Position numbers and translations under genes: made by a program. A model generated the notes under the pieces. It searched no databases. It had not been told where the DNA came from and was given only the letters and a program-made list of their open reading frames with translations. This document shows, piece by piece, positions 13,095 through 24,794 of a stretch of DNA of 64,000 bases; position 1 is the first letter of the stretch; every line of letters begins with the position of its first letter. Source of the stretch: Multifurca ochricompacta (lineage: Eukaryota; Basidiomycota; Agaricomycetes; Russulales; Russulaceae); the NCBI GenBank assembly GCA_022496185.1, contig WTXG01000041.1, positions 124,001 through 188,000 on the forward strand, given 5' to 3'.

Positions 13095-16000
13095 CTAGAG
13101 ATGACACGTGTTGTTGTTGCTGGTATGACCCCCCGTTGATGTATTCTGTAACTTATCACATAGGCGTACACGCAATGGATGACATTCTTTTATTTTTACG
13201 TTGTACCTTATTATCGAGGCAAGCGTTTGAATTATTTTTTTCATTGGGTTTGTGTCCTGTGCCGTAAGGCTTGAATACTATTTCTGTTATGTGCCTGGGT
13301 CCAAGGTTACGATGTCGACGTATAAAAACTTTCATCGCCATGTTTTTTGTAAAATACCATCATTAGCACATTGACTACCCCTGAAAGATCGCCTGTTGTC
13401 TTTCCGTGTTCGACGGAATCGGACGTGTCATCGATCGCACTGTGGAGAATAACGATGACCATTAACAAGCCCAGTTCCATCCAGTACCCCAACAACTGAA
13501 ACAACACAACAACAATTGTGTCAATGACATATTCTCTCCCGTGCAAGTGGTACAATACCGATCTCTTTTAACAAATTGCAGCGCTTAGTGCCAAAGAGAT
13601 ATTGATACATCATATTTGTCGGTCAGGTCGGCCTCGTAAGAAATACACGTGGTCCCCCAGGCCCTCCCCCCAAATTGAACGGTCGCATACTCATACTCAC
13701 ACTCCGATAGACGATTGAGACAGACGAAATAGAGGTGAGGCGCGCGCGGAAAGGGGAATTTTTTAATTTAATTTTTAAAACTTCAAAGTATTCTGTTCCG
13801 TGGTGGCGTTCTTGAGCTTCCGCGGCAGCCGCTGGCAACTAATGGGCGCGCTCTCTCTCCACTCTTCCCCCTCCCCTCTCCTAGGTCTCTTTAAAATAAT
13901 GAATTTGAATTTTTGATGACAGCCTTGACGACCCCTCCCCCCCCCTTTCCCCGGACCCGGACCTTGAGGGAGGGGTTCAAGTTCCTATCTCGAGACTAGA
14001 CGATTTAGTCCTGAAAAGGAACAAGGAAAGGATGGACAGACAAGATGATGACTCAATAAGAGAGGGGTCCGACCATCCCACACTTTTAAAAAAACCACCC
14101 ATCCAGTTAGCGGGCTTTGATGGCTTGTCCCTCCCCCCCCCCTCCCTCGTCCAACAACAAAACCTAGTCCTCCCAACCCTATCCTTCTAACCGCTTTAGG
14201 TCTCTTAGCGCACCACTGTGAAACTGGGGAAACACGGATCTGGATCTATAGATGGAAGTAGTAGGACACTCGAGTCACTCTCATTTCACATCACACAAGA
14301 AAGAAAAGGGCCAAATCCGAGACGACAAGCGCTCTCTGGTTTTGCGGTGACGGACATCCCCGAGTTCATTGAGAACCCTAGAAATTTCTAGGCTTGTGAG
14401 AATGTCGACTATCAGTCAGACTGAGGGCAATTTTTATAGTGCCCGAAGCCCTTTGGGAAGGAAGACTTGAAGATTGTAGCCCGTCTTTGTCTGGCATTGT
14501 GATGTTCATGCGCATGCGCAAACTTGAAACGAACATAACATGGGAACTTGATCGAGGCCCACTCAGGTTTTGGTGGCACGTCAGCTGTTCCCTCCCCCCC
14601 CCCAAAAAAAAAAAATAATAATAATAATTTAATATCCAGCTTACGACCACCAAATTTGGAATGCCAATGCTCCCTAAGTCCACTAAGTCCAGAGCAGAGC
14701 AGAGGAGAAAGCCGTACAGCAATTGAAATGCCTTCCCTCCTCCCCCAATCAGCCGAGTTCATCGTAATGATCCGTGATTCATGGGACTGGTGATCCCAGG
14801 ACAGCATTCCTCCTCCTTCGGGTTCCAAAAAGCCGGATGCGAAATCCGCTTTTTGAGATCCGGTATTCATTTGAGGGGCCGCTTAACAGATAAAGATCAA
14901 TCATGTTCAAGTTCAGGAGGGGTACATCAGATCCTTTGGGAGGCCCAGACCCGGTGCTATTTAAGGCAGGCAGAGTCAATGATCTGGTTCGAGTATACGG
15001 CATAGAAAACTATCGCTTCATTGGAAGGATTGGCAAAGTGCGAAAGGAGTCGGTTATCCTGTCCACGAGACAACAAAAGGGACGATGGGACCTTTACCGT
15101 ATACATCACCTCGATCAGGTGATTCACATGTGCTATGCCAGGTGTTCAAGTTCGGAGATACAGAATTGTCGGCTGCGACAAATTCCCCACAATGATACAT
15201 TCTAATAGATATCGATTTTCAGAGCTAGACGACAACAGGATTAGCCGGGCCATTGGACAACGGAGGGTTCCTTTTTTTCTTTTTACCGATAGTTAATTGG
15301 CAACAATACTGCTAAGTGACTAGTTCTATCGACTAGTGTGTGGCTCTCACCAAGAAAAAAAAACACGAAAGTGACCTATTCCTATTCAGAGTCTAAAACT
15401 AAGACAACGACCGCAGGAAACAGATATCCGTGGTATTCTAACCTAACTTTGTCCTTGGCAGTTCACACTAATCCATCTTTCCATCTCAGTCGCTCGCTAT
15501 ACGAAGCCCACTCACTCCTCGGTGTTTCCGGATATGCTCCAGCTCTAGTGCTTCTCTGTGCTGGCCGTTTTTGGCTTCTCGGGCTCGGATACAATATCGC
15601 ATCCGAACTTCTCGTTTCGTTTCGTTTCGTAGAGCGGGTCTGTACGTTCTGTTTGCCGCTCGACAAGTTGGTTATGTCATGGTACGGGTACTCATTTCCA
15701 TCTATACTCTCCGATCGGCCTGTCTTGAAGTGTCGTCTCTCTCCCCTCTTCGGACCATCACTTTCCTTCTCGTATATTACGCGCGTACAGTCCATCCGGT
15801 CGCCGTTTCAACACTTGGTAATAATCATGATGGGTCTTGCTCAACATAGCGACGGCGAAGCGCCCCGTTTTCTCAATAGGATTCACGGAAGTACGACCCC
15901 TTTGTGTAATACAAAACATCATCGATGTAAAAAGAAGTAATCCGACCTGTTCGTAGTATATCTTCTTTATTTTAACTTTTCGTTTTTTTAAATTATTATT

Positions 16001-16177
16001 TCCGCTTTATAGCTCTTGACATTACGTTTCGTTGCTATACCGATCCCGATACCTTCAAAAGCGAACTTTCCCACACTATAACTTCATTCCTTACCCCTCC
16101 TTCCCTTAGGCCAGCTGCCTCTGACCTTTTAATGGCGCGTTCTCACTCCTTCGAGTTCTTACTACCCCGGCGCGCGC
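13095..16177. other. Intergenic, about 3.1 kb, no supported gene
   Basis: Holds the flippase 3' UTR and the upstream region of the first MIT gene. Poly-pyrimidine and poly-A tracts occur near 13860-13945 and 14590-14625. Open frames of 70-200 codons (14412-14870 -, 14903-15205 +, 15338-15940 +) show no domain, no biased composition and no clean splicing partners, so I do not call them genes. Confidence 0.45.
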
Positions 16178-16716
16178 ATGTCGGAATCAATACCCTCACC
16201 TCGTGTGGTATCCCCTACTCGATCTTGGAGGCGCACCGTTGCCGATGCCGTCGTCCTCGCGCAATCCGCCGTCGAACTCGACTCAAGTAATACGAACCCG
16301 TTGGGAGCGCTAGCCGCATACACAGAGAGCGTGCGCCGTCTCCGTAGCATACAGGCCCGCTTGGAACGTCATGGTGCCCATTCCGATGCCGGACAATTAG
16401 CTGCCATCGTATGTTGCTCTTCTGTTTTTTTATAAAATTTTTATCCCCCTTGTCTCCTCTTCTCTTCGTTTCGTGTTTTGGACAAGCCACCTATTTGGAA
16501 TCTAACCCCCCCCCCCCTCCCCTCTTCCCCTTTTACTCCCTTTCTCCCCATTGAATAATACAGTGCGAAGGGTATTCTGAACGGATGCGCATGTTATATG
16601 CGGCGTGCAAAAGACCACCCCCGCCGTACGAGTACCACGATTCGGGTCGTTATTCCTCACCACCGGGATTGCCCTTCCGACTCCCGAACGGCGACCCCCC
16701 TGCGTATGGCGCATAA
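16178..16716 (+). CDS. Small MIT-domain protein, copy 1
   Basis: Predicted 127-residue protein from two exons, 16178-16408 and 16564-16716. The ATG opens a frame whose residues 16-70 look like a MIT (microtubule interacting and trafficking) three-helix domain: VADAVVLAQSAVELD, then ALAAYTESVRRLRSIQARL, then after the intron YSERMRMLYAAC. MIT domains bind C-terminal tails of ESCRT-III subunits, so a role in endosomal sorting is possible but inferred. A short Pro/Tyr-rich tail (PPPPYEYHD, DPPAYGA) ends the protein. The intron falls between helices 2 and 3 at the same place as in the downstream paralogue, which supports both the splicing and a tandem duplication. No AAA domain follows, so it is not a VPS4. 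Confidence 0.72.
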
Positions 16717-18389
16717 AGATATGGATAATCACGGTTGCACGTCTAACTCAGAGCGGGTTGTGTGCGGTGAGAGTGAACATTCTTGGCATTGTATCCCTTT
16801 GGTGTTCTTGCTTTGTTGTGTTCTTGCTTTGTTGTGAAATCTCCTTGTGTCCTGATACCCATTTAGTTCATTCTTCTATCACCTAACGAGAAAATACTAT
16901 CATTAATTCCTCCATCTTTCTACCTTACTTGTGGCCATGATTATCTCAATCTCAATGCTCAACGTTCTTTACCTTAATTTCGTAGCTGTCGACTCGACTG
17001 TCATGAATGATTATAATTATAAAAACATCCAAGCGAGTAAAGTAAAGTAAAAGTGCTATAAGGCAGTAACATCGGACTCGGCCCGGGCCTTCTCTTAGCT
17101 ATCATCATTCATCATCATCATCATCATCATAGAGAATTTCATTCGGAGGACGATTGCTCCTTTGGCTCAATGGGATCTTCATTGATAAGCGAAGAGGGAG
17201 AGGGGGCTAGTGCTTGTCGACCTCGAGGAAGAACGTTTTCAGGTTGCGGCGGATTGGCGTCCGCCGGTAACTGGCACTTTGAAGAACTACGAGCGTGCAA
17301 ACGTCTATGCTATGCCGGGTTCTTAACTAGAACTTTGCTCATATCAGGCGAGGGTCGCTCATTCTGATGCCGCCCTGGAGGAGGTCGAGAGCGGGCTGTG
17401 CTAGTACTACCCGCGGTGGGAGCGCGACATTCTTGTGAAAAGAAATGATATAATAACCCCCCTCCCCTCCCCCCACGTCCCTGACTGGTTATGGCCATAA
17501 CCAAATTTCATTCGATAATTTGGGAGGTGGCGTAAAACACCGTTCCCTCACTTGGTGGTTAAAATCCATGAAGATCGGTTCAGTACCTTTTCCCTCCCCA
17601 AAGTCAGATCAGAGCGGTTACTTGTTTTCTTGTTGTTCGTGCTCGGCTCCAATCCTGGAACTCGCTAAAATGGGGGTGATCGCATAACGGGTGAGGAGTT
17701 ACGCAAACGTAACGGGTACTGGAGGGGGGGAGGGGGGTTTACAATTCGACATGGTACCTGCATCCGAGTTGCGAGTTTGGGAAGAAGGGAAGATTGTGCT
17801 TTGATTAATTGCAATATCCTGTCCTGTACCTTGGATCCTTGGGATCTGATCTACATGTAGCGGTGCGGTGGATTTGCGTACATACATACAATACAACATG
17901 CACATGCCCAGCCCAACCCATATGTGTATAAATTATTAGTTACACACACACACACTTTGACCGGGTAGCCAGCCTGCCCTATTATGCGCACACTTGCACC
18001 GAAACGCACGCACGCACAACAACATAATTTGTTTAAAAATTGTAACCTGAAACCCCATGGAGAATATCTTTCGTTATGTTATGTGATCAAGGTAAAAAGT
18101 ACCTGAAAAGTGACGTCTTACGTCTTTCATTCAATTATCCTCTTCCTCTCCAAACTCCCGTTTCTCCATCCTCACCCGAGACGCACGAAGGAACCTTTTT
18201 ATTGGTTGCACAATCGGGCTAATTTATTTATTTATGTTATGTTATGATGGTTCCCCCTCCCCGTACATGGCTTAAACTCGTGCCTCTCATCCTCAGTTTA
18301 TTTAAATTAGCGCCTCCTTTCGATGAACTTTTCTGTTCAAAATCCGTGGCCCACCACTACCACCAGACCCACCTTACTACCTGGCACTA
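16717..18389. other. Intergenic between the two MIT genes
   Basis: About 1.7 kb. An ATC trinucleotide run lies at about 17101-17131 and a CA run at about 17942-17955. The frame at 17170-17367 has no recognisable domain. Nothing else supported. Confidence 0.45.
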
Positions 18390-19349
18390 ATGTCCACTCC
18401 ACCACCTCCATACTCGTTACAACCACCACCCGCATATACTCGCCCTCGAAAGCCTCCTTGCCGTCCCCGTCCATCTTCACGACAAGTCTTGTCCGAGGCT
18501 CTCCAACGAGCTCAGCACGCCGTCCACCTTGACTCTTCTCAGTCAGATATACCTGCAGCCATCGCCGCATATGACGAAGCAATTCTCCTCCTTCAACAAG
18601 TCATTGCTCGTCGCTCACGAAAAGTTGGGACTGAGGGCGAAGTTGCGCGCGTAACAGCCATTGTGAGTACCTTTTCCTCTCCCCCTTACACCTAAGAGGC
18701 CAGGGGGGAGGAGGGAGAGGCCCTTTTTCGTTTGCCGTAAACGTGCCAATTCGTCGCTCACTCTTGACTGGTTTTTGGCGGTGCCCACTTTCAGCATGAC
18801 AGATATGTAGCTCGTGTACGTGAGCTATGTCAAAATCGTTGCATCCCTCTCCCAAGTCATGTATCCCCAGCGGCGGCGGCGGGGACATCATCATCATCAT
18901 CATCATCATTATCACCATCATCATCATCGCAATTGCGACCGCCACCACTACCTACATCTCTTCACCAACCTCATCGGGATCGGGTCCCTTCTCCGGGTCC
19001 CACACCACCGTCCTCGCCGATTCGCCCCCATGTACCAACGCCATTAGTACTCGACCGGGGGCGGTTCGGGAAAGACGACCAAAGCCAAGAGACAGAGTGG
19101 GATTCGGAGCTCTCGTCACCATCTTCATCATCGTCACCGCCGACGACGGCTACGGTATCCCCCGCATCGTCCGTCGAGGATTCTCAAGAGGTTCAAAAAT
19201 GGATAACATCCGAAGCTCGCGAGGAAGAGCTCGCGGAGTGGGGACAGTACCTGGAGGGTGGAAGGGAGACTCGCCGAGCATCTGTCGGTACGACCACTTC
19301 GTCCGCGGTTTGGAGTACTATCGCAGTGTCGCACGGAGATTGCGCCTAG
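18390..19349 (+). CDS. MIT-domain protein, copy 2, with Ser/Pro-rich tail
   Basis: Two exons, 18390-18662 and 18795-19349, give about 275 residues. A proline-rich leader precedes an MIT-like domain at about residues 30-105: LSEALQRAQHAVHLD, AIAAYDEAILLLQQVIARR, and after the intron HDRYVARVRELC. The intron sits just before helix 3, as in copy 1. The tail is low complexity: an Ala/Ser run encoded by a TCA repeat, many Pro/Ser, then an acidic-aromatic C-terminus (EAREEELAEWGQYLEGG). Likely an adaptor binding ESCRT-III or similar helices; this is inference from the fold. Paralogue of the gene 1.7 kb upstream, but with a much longer tail. Confidence 0.72.
18885..18930. repeat. TCA/CAT trinucleotide repeat coding a serine run
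   Basis: A near-perfect CAT triplet run inside exon 2 of the second MIT gene. In the coding frame it reads TCA and gives a serine-rich run just after the MIT domain. Confidence 0.8.
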
Positions 19350-21662
19350 TGATCTTTTTTTTTTTTTTGTTCGACCCTTGTCAATGAGGATGTAGTATAG
19401 CACTTTTTAAAAGAAGTTGTGCAAGATGGGATTGACCCGAAATCTAATGCCCTTCCATCGGCCCTCCCTCCCCCAAAGTTGCAATAGGAATTTGCGGTTC
19501 CCATGGTTGCTCGAATATCCAGGGTTACAGAGTGTAAATGGATTCTTTTTTTTTTTTTTTTTTCATTGGACGCTACTAACCCTTGGCTAAGTAGAGCTAT
19601 CATCACGAGGTGTCCGTTCACTCGAGTTGAGATGTGTACACGGCGTAACCATCGCCCATCCCGTAGCATGTAGCATTTAGCATTTTCATTCGATCTATCC
19701 ATCAAAGAACAAGTAGCGAGTGTACGATACACCGTTCTCAGTTATCGGATTTGTATCGTATCGTTGCTGAAAATATTTATCTATGTCATGTTTGAGACTG
19801 TGAGTTCGGGAGAGAGAAAAGAGAGCCTTGTAAGTCTGGTAGGCCGTTTGCTACACTTGAAGGCTTTGAGCACACGAATCTGAATGACTGAGTACTCTGC
19901 GTCTGCGTCTGCGTTGAATGTCGGTAATGTCGATAATGCCCGAATGCGTCGAAAAGGCTTGAATAACGTTGGAAACTCTTGAAACTTGGTCGACCGTTCG
20001 CTACCTTCGAAGGCTGTGCGGCACGCAACGAGGCGAAAGAGGTGAGACAAAGCTGGTATTTCATGGACAATATACCCGTCTTTATATACATGAGGTCAGT
20101 ATAAACGAGTCCCAAATAGTATTACAAAGGTGTAAGTGGTATTAAGGAAGGAAGGACCAGCTTCATGGATGTGAAGACGAAAGGGAGACACACAAAAGTA
20201 CCCATCCTTCTCCTTTAGTGATACTATGTAAGAGTGACTGTAGCGAGAGTAAGGGGCTTGTAGCAAGGCAAGTGAAGCTTGAAGGGGCGACGACAAGAGT
20301 CCAGAGGTGAAGAGCGAGCCAGCAAGCAAAGCACTAGATGAATGGGCATGAAAGCGCGAGAAGGCAAGATGGGCCGGAGAGGGCAGAGGCGAAGGGTTAT
20401 AGGCGAAGATCTCCACCACCGCCGACGAACGAGGCGGCTATCACGGACACTCGGTTCCTCAACTGAGTTCAGTTGTGTTAGGGAAGATATCAGTGAAGTG
20501 ATTATTATTTGGGAGAAGCTGTGTCGGTCGGCGGATACCCGTACAGTGCTAGTGCTAGTTGCCGTGGAGTGCAGAGTGGGCTTCTTTGGGGCAGCGGGCA
20601 GACTGGAGAGGGAGACTATCCTATCCTTGGTATCTCGTACTGCTCTTACTCTTATTAACCCATTCATAGAGCGATGGCGCCAATAGTGGCAGCGCTGCTT
20701 GTATGATGCCCCTTTATGAAGATTGATATACGAAAACCGGACGGGTTCATCTTTAATGACCTGGCCCCAGGTTGCGTTGGCATTAAGCTGCTTCTCGACT
20801 TTCTCATTTAATAACAACAAGTTCCGAATGGGATATGTTGGGTTAACGACAACGAACGGCCTGTGCCTATTGGAGCTTCGGCTCAAATGCGAAATTAGAC
20901 TTTACAACGCCCAGTCGGCGTTTACCGAGTAGAAGATGCAGGGTGATCACAATGGCGGTGGTAGCCTTTAGTCCCCTAGAGTTGGCGTAGAACAGAGGGG
21001 AAGCGGTACAGGTAAAGCATTATCCTTAGGGGGTGAGGAGGGGGGCGGTAAACCTCGGACTTCAGCTATTCGGATGCGAGGACTTTGTCGCTACACATGC
21101 CTTTTGAGAAGAAACGAAGGTTGGCGGAGGTAGTAGACGGCGTAAAAGCGGTGATCCACTAATCATCAGGGTTGGGCTTATTAGGGTGAGGCCAGAGAAA
21201 GAAGGGGGAGAGATTTCGTAGAGGTGTCCGGGCTCGAGGGAAGCAGGGATGAACAGGATCCGAAACCCGTCCATTACTAGCGGAGCTTAGGAGACGCATG
21301 CAGAGAATACCACCGTCCACCGTCCGACTTTATTGATATTGCTGTTGAACGACAAGCATGGAAACGTTGGTGGGTGTGTAGAGACGTGAGGGAAACATAA
21401 ACACACTGTCACCAAGTGATAATCAGCGCATAAATCACTAATAAAAAAGCTCGCTAATTCATCTGCACCGGAAGGGCGTGTCGCCAACAAGGTGAGTGTT
21501 GAATCATTGTAAGGCAGTTGGGCGGAAAGGAAAGCGTTGGGCGCTTCGACGACACAACCACCCTCAAACTCGGACTCCGACTCCCACAGCACTTGTTTTA
21601 TTTTTTATTTCTTTTTATACGGTGCATTGCATACACATCTACGGGACCCAACAGAAACCTAA
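19350..21662. other. Intergenic, about 2.3 kb, partly repetitive
   Basis: Contains the dispersed repeat listed at 19855-20400. A 220-codon open frame on the minus strand (20886-20224) overlaps it and shows no domain. The last 60 bases before 21663 form the F-box gene leader. Confidence 0.45.
19855..20400. repeat. Dispersed repeat, also at about 56240-56500 and 59280-59690
   Basis: Shared landmarks in the same order: CTTGAAGGCTT(T)GAG, a CCGATAATACCGAAT-like stretch, ACAAAGCTGGYATTTC followed by TTTATATACATGAGGTC and AAACGAG, then GAAGGCAAG..GGGC[AG]GAGGCG near the end. The two right-hand copies lie in the segmental duplications beyond the NLR. No coding capacity seen; nature unknown. Confidence 0.6.
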
Positions 21663-23952
21663 ATGTCACCCATTCCTGACGAGCTCACATCAACCGTCCT
21701 CTCTGTTGTAGAGTCTCTCCCAAGACTCCGAAAAGCAAAGCTTCTTCTCGACCACTGTCTCGCGTTGCTTGAAGCCGGACAGTGAGTTTAAACACTAATC
21801 ACCTCCTGCTGACCACAGTATTTCATCATTAGAGCCCTCTCTTTGTAGATATGGGAGCGTAGTTGAGGATTACCTGGATGTTTACCTAAGAATTCCGGAT
21901 CTACCAAAGGATGACATCGCAAGGGCTTTGGTTGCAAGAGGCCGGGCACGGAAGGGTGCAGGACATAAACTTTTGCTGATGGCCTCTCGCGGTCAGTGCT
22001 ACTCCCTTGACACGACCACCAACCGCATCTTGACTCGGACTCTCCTTACATTTTCCGCTTCTCGCAGACTTCCAGACGGCTTCAACGTTCGACCCATTAA
22101 GCCGAGAGCTCCAATTCTATTGGCGTAAGGAGCCCATCGTCTGTTCATTTTATCCCTTTAATATCTTGGTCGCCTTTTGATCACCCCTTCTCAGGTCCAC
22201 TTTTCAGGCATCCCTGCCTCCCAACGTGTTCCTCCAGAAATTTGGGACCGGATCGCGGGCTTTATCCCCGATACTTCCTCCGCACGTGGCTTTTTGTATC
22301 TTCGTTCCATCGCGGTATTGCCCTCCGTCACATCTTCCACACTATCGACCTTTACCTCGGTGAGGATTCCGATAACTGGAACCGGACGCTCGACATCTTT
22401 GATAGAGTCAAGGTGGACCCTCTCTTCTCGCGCAGAATCAAGGCTCTCCGCGTTCACTGGGCATATGATGGTGGTGACATGCTCGATGTCATGTCCCGTG
22501 GGTGCTTGATTTGTCCGCGTTAGAACTTACGCTACTTACATTTTCTAAAACACCAGGAATATTTCGGACGGCGCTTCCCGAGTTCAAGGCTCTGGAGGAG
22601 TTCGAGTGGATAGGCTACCCAGAACTACAAGCCGATATGATTCAGGCACTCTTGAAGAGCCACCCGAATCTCGTGAAACTCGGACTTATGTACTTCTCAC
22701 ATTTAATATCATTTTTACGCCAGCCACCGATGCTTTCCTTCGTTTACAGAGGATGGCACTTTGACGCAGTGGGTGTGTCTGGGTTCACCTCCCTTAAGCG
22801 CTTCACCCTCCGTGCAGAGGACGACGATGGATTTGCCGATATGGACGAAGTCCGGACCGTGCTCGACAATAATGCGGCCACACTCAGACGACTGACGTTT
22901 GGCGCATACCTCGCACGCGCGCATTCATGGGACTCTGCTTTCGGCTCGCCAACTATCCAGCAATTGACACATCTCGATCTCGTTGACACGCGTATATCGA
23001 ATGTCGTCCTCACACGCGTTGCTCACGCGCACCACCTCATCTCGCTTACCTTGCACGGCACACTCGACATGCCTGCAGCAGCAACGCCATCTTCGGCGCT
23101 GACCATGTACTCACTAGCCCGGACACAGGAACGGGGGCAAGCACAATAAGCGCGCCAACGCATGTGTTCTTACCTCACCTCGAGGAGTTCCGCTTCGCGC
23201 TCGTCGGGCACGACGACGACCTCGCCCTTTTCTGCGCCGTTGTACAATTTCTGCGCGCTCGTCCACGCCTACGTCGACTCGACCTAGGCGCTTGTCCGTG
23301 GGAGCTCGTACGTGGGCTCCTACCCGAGCTCACGGGCCTGCGGTCCTACGCGTGCGCATCGCGAGTCTTACTAGTCTCGCTGTCGACGCGCTCGTTTGTG
23401 GGCTACCACAGGAGATGCAGGCAATCCACCTCGCCTGTGCTGTCTCCGATCGACCTATGGTGCGCGTGTTCAATTTCCCCTTCCATCTCCTATATCTCTC
23501 TCTTTAAACTTGGTTTTTTCTTTTTTTTTTTTTGAGAACAGCACAAGTACGCGCCTGCATTCGCTCGCTTCGAAATTCTCAACATGCTTCACTTGCACGG
23601 AGCATCGATCCGGCGCCCACAGCCGTCCCGCATGCATGGCAGAGAGCTCCAGCTCCAGACGGACGCCTGGCTCGCACACGCGCGTGATGTCGCGCTTTCC
23701 GTGCCGAGTGTCGACTATATTGGCTGGCATGGCGAGCACTTTGTCGTCGTCCGCCATCAACACGGGAGTAGTCCCAGTGCATGTAGCGCATTGAGCGGCA
23801 CAGCGGGTGGGATGTGCGTTGAACTTAAAGAGCTGCCCGTTCGTCGCCGATTGGACTGCGGTAAGGGCGTGGACCTCGGGAGCGATGATGCGATTTGGAT
23901 GGAGCGGAAGGACGTACCGATCGACTATGAGATGTCCGGACTCGAGTCGTGA
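21663..23952 (+). CDS. F-box protein with leucine-rich region
   Basis: Likely substrate-recognition subunit of an SCF ubiquitin ligase. Exons as I read them: 21663-21781, 21849-21991, 22068-22124, 22208-22497, 22557-22689, 22750-23459 and 23542-23952. The first about 105 residues are helical and TPR-like (LLDHCLALLEAGQYGSVVED). An F-box follows (VPPEIWDRIAGFIP, then RYFLRTWLFVSSFHRGIAL). The rest has leucine-rich spaced segments (LEEFEWIGYPEL, LTHLDLVDTRIS, LRRLDLGACPWEL) and ends at MSGLES. Three single-base losses break the frame: near 22271 in a CCCC run between FIP and RYF, near 23110, and near 23345 between LRS and LRVRI. Conservation on both sides suggests sequence error, though decay cannot be excluded. 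Confidence 0.75.
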
Positions 23953-24794
23953 GCGTTTTTTTTTTTTTTTTGTTTTTGTTTTGGCCTCTCGGGTCTTCTA
24001 GTTATGGTTCGAGGAGAGAGGCTGTTGTGCATATATATTGGGCATGGATTGTGCATATTTTGGTTTGATATAAAATGCATTAATGTCGCTCTACGCGCAA
24101 GCAACGGACATACTGCATGAAGTTCAATGGATCTCATAGGGTTCTCATGCTATTTGCCTCTGCTCCTGATACCCGGGGGACATCGCGTGTCCGAGCAGAG
24201 CAGAACATATAACACTCTTAGCTTATACTTTTTTTTCAGTCATGACTACGCCTACGCAATGCCAGCCAGCCAGCCAGTATGTTCGATCTTGATCATAAGT
24301 TACTTTCAAAAAGGGAGCCCCAAGATAACTATGACTTTTCGAACGAGAGTGTATCGTGCCTTGAACTTGAACTTTGCGCGCGAACACGCTACTTAACTGG
24401 TTCCGTGTTTGACCTTGCACACGCAAAGATGGAATGAGAGAAAAAGAAATGCCACTTGATTTCTGCTTCTGTTGGCTCACTTGGCTGGTCTACTACAAGC
24501 ATTGTATGTACCTTTATATACTTGTAGAGAGACCTAGTTGAAAGAGTGTTATGAAGTAGAGGAGGATGACCTTTGGATGAAAGGAAGGGTGAAGGCAGAG
24601 AGAACTGATAAGATAGATATAAGTTGAATGTTCACACCAGGTATTTGAAGTATTTAAGGTGTGTTTGAATTCTTCTAATTCAGAGGAGTGTCGAAGGTTT
24701 CATGCTTAACGCCCGACGTGTAACAATTTTATCATTCAACATCATAATAGGCTTTCAACGATATGATATAAGCCACAGCATCAAGTTATCCTTA
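23953..24794. other. Intergenic between F-box and AKR1-like genes
   Basis: About 840 bases between the 3' ends of two convergent genes. It includes poly-T at 23956-23981 and one arm of an inverted dispersed repeat at about 24310-24540. No gene supported. Confidence 0.5.
24310..24540 (-). repeat. Dispersed repeat, inverted copy at about 38246-38478
   Basis: The reverse complement of this stretch matches 38246-38478 with few changes. Examples are CTACTACAAGCATTGTATGT, TATATACTTG.AGAGAGACCTAG, GGCATTTCTTT, and CAAGGTCAAAC.GGAACCAG. The two copies lie in opposite orientation about 14 kb apart. Confidence 0.75.

Noticed and set aside
15338..15940. 200-codon open frame on the plus strand
   Set aside because: No domain, no splice partners, overlapping frames on the other strand of similar length.
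13095..16177. tRNA genes
   Set aside because: No cloverleaf with paired acceptor arm and a GTTCRANNC T-loop could be found here or elsewhere in the window by eye.
17101..17131. ATC repeats considered as a CRISPR-like array
   Set aside because: Simple trinucleotide microsatellite without spacers; nuclear fungal DNA.
20224..20886. 220-codon open frame on the minus strand
   Set aside because: Basic, Ser/Arg-rich, no domain, and overlaps the dispersed repeat at 19855-20400; likely chance.
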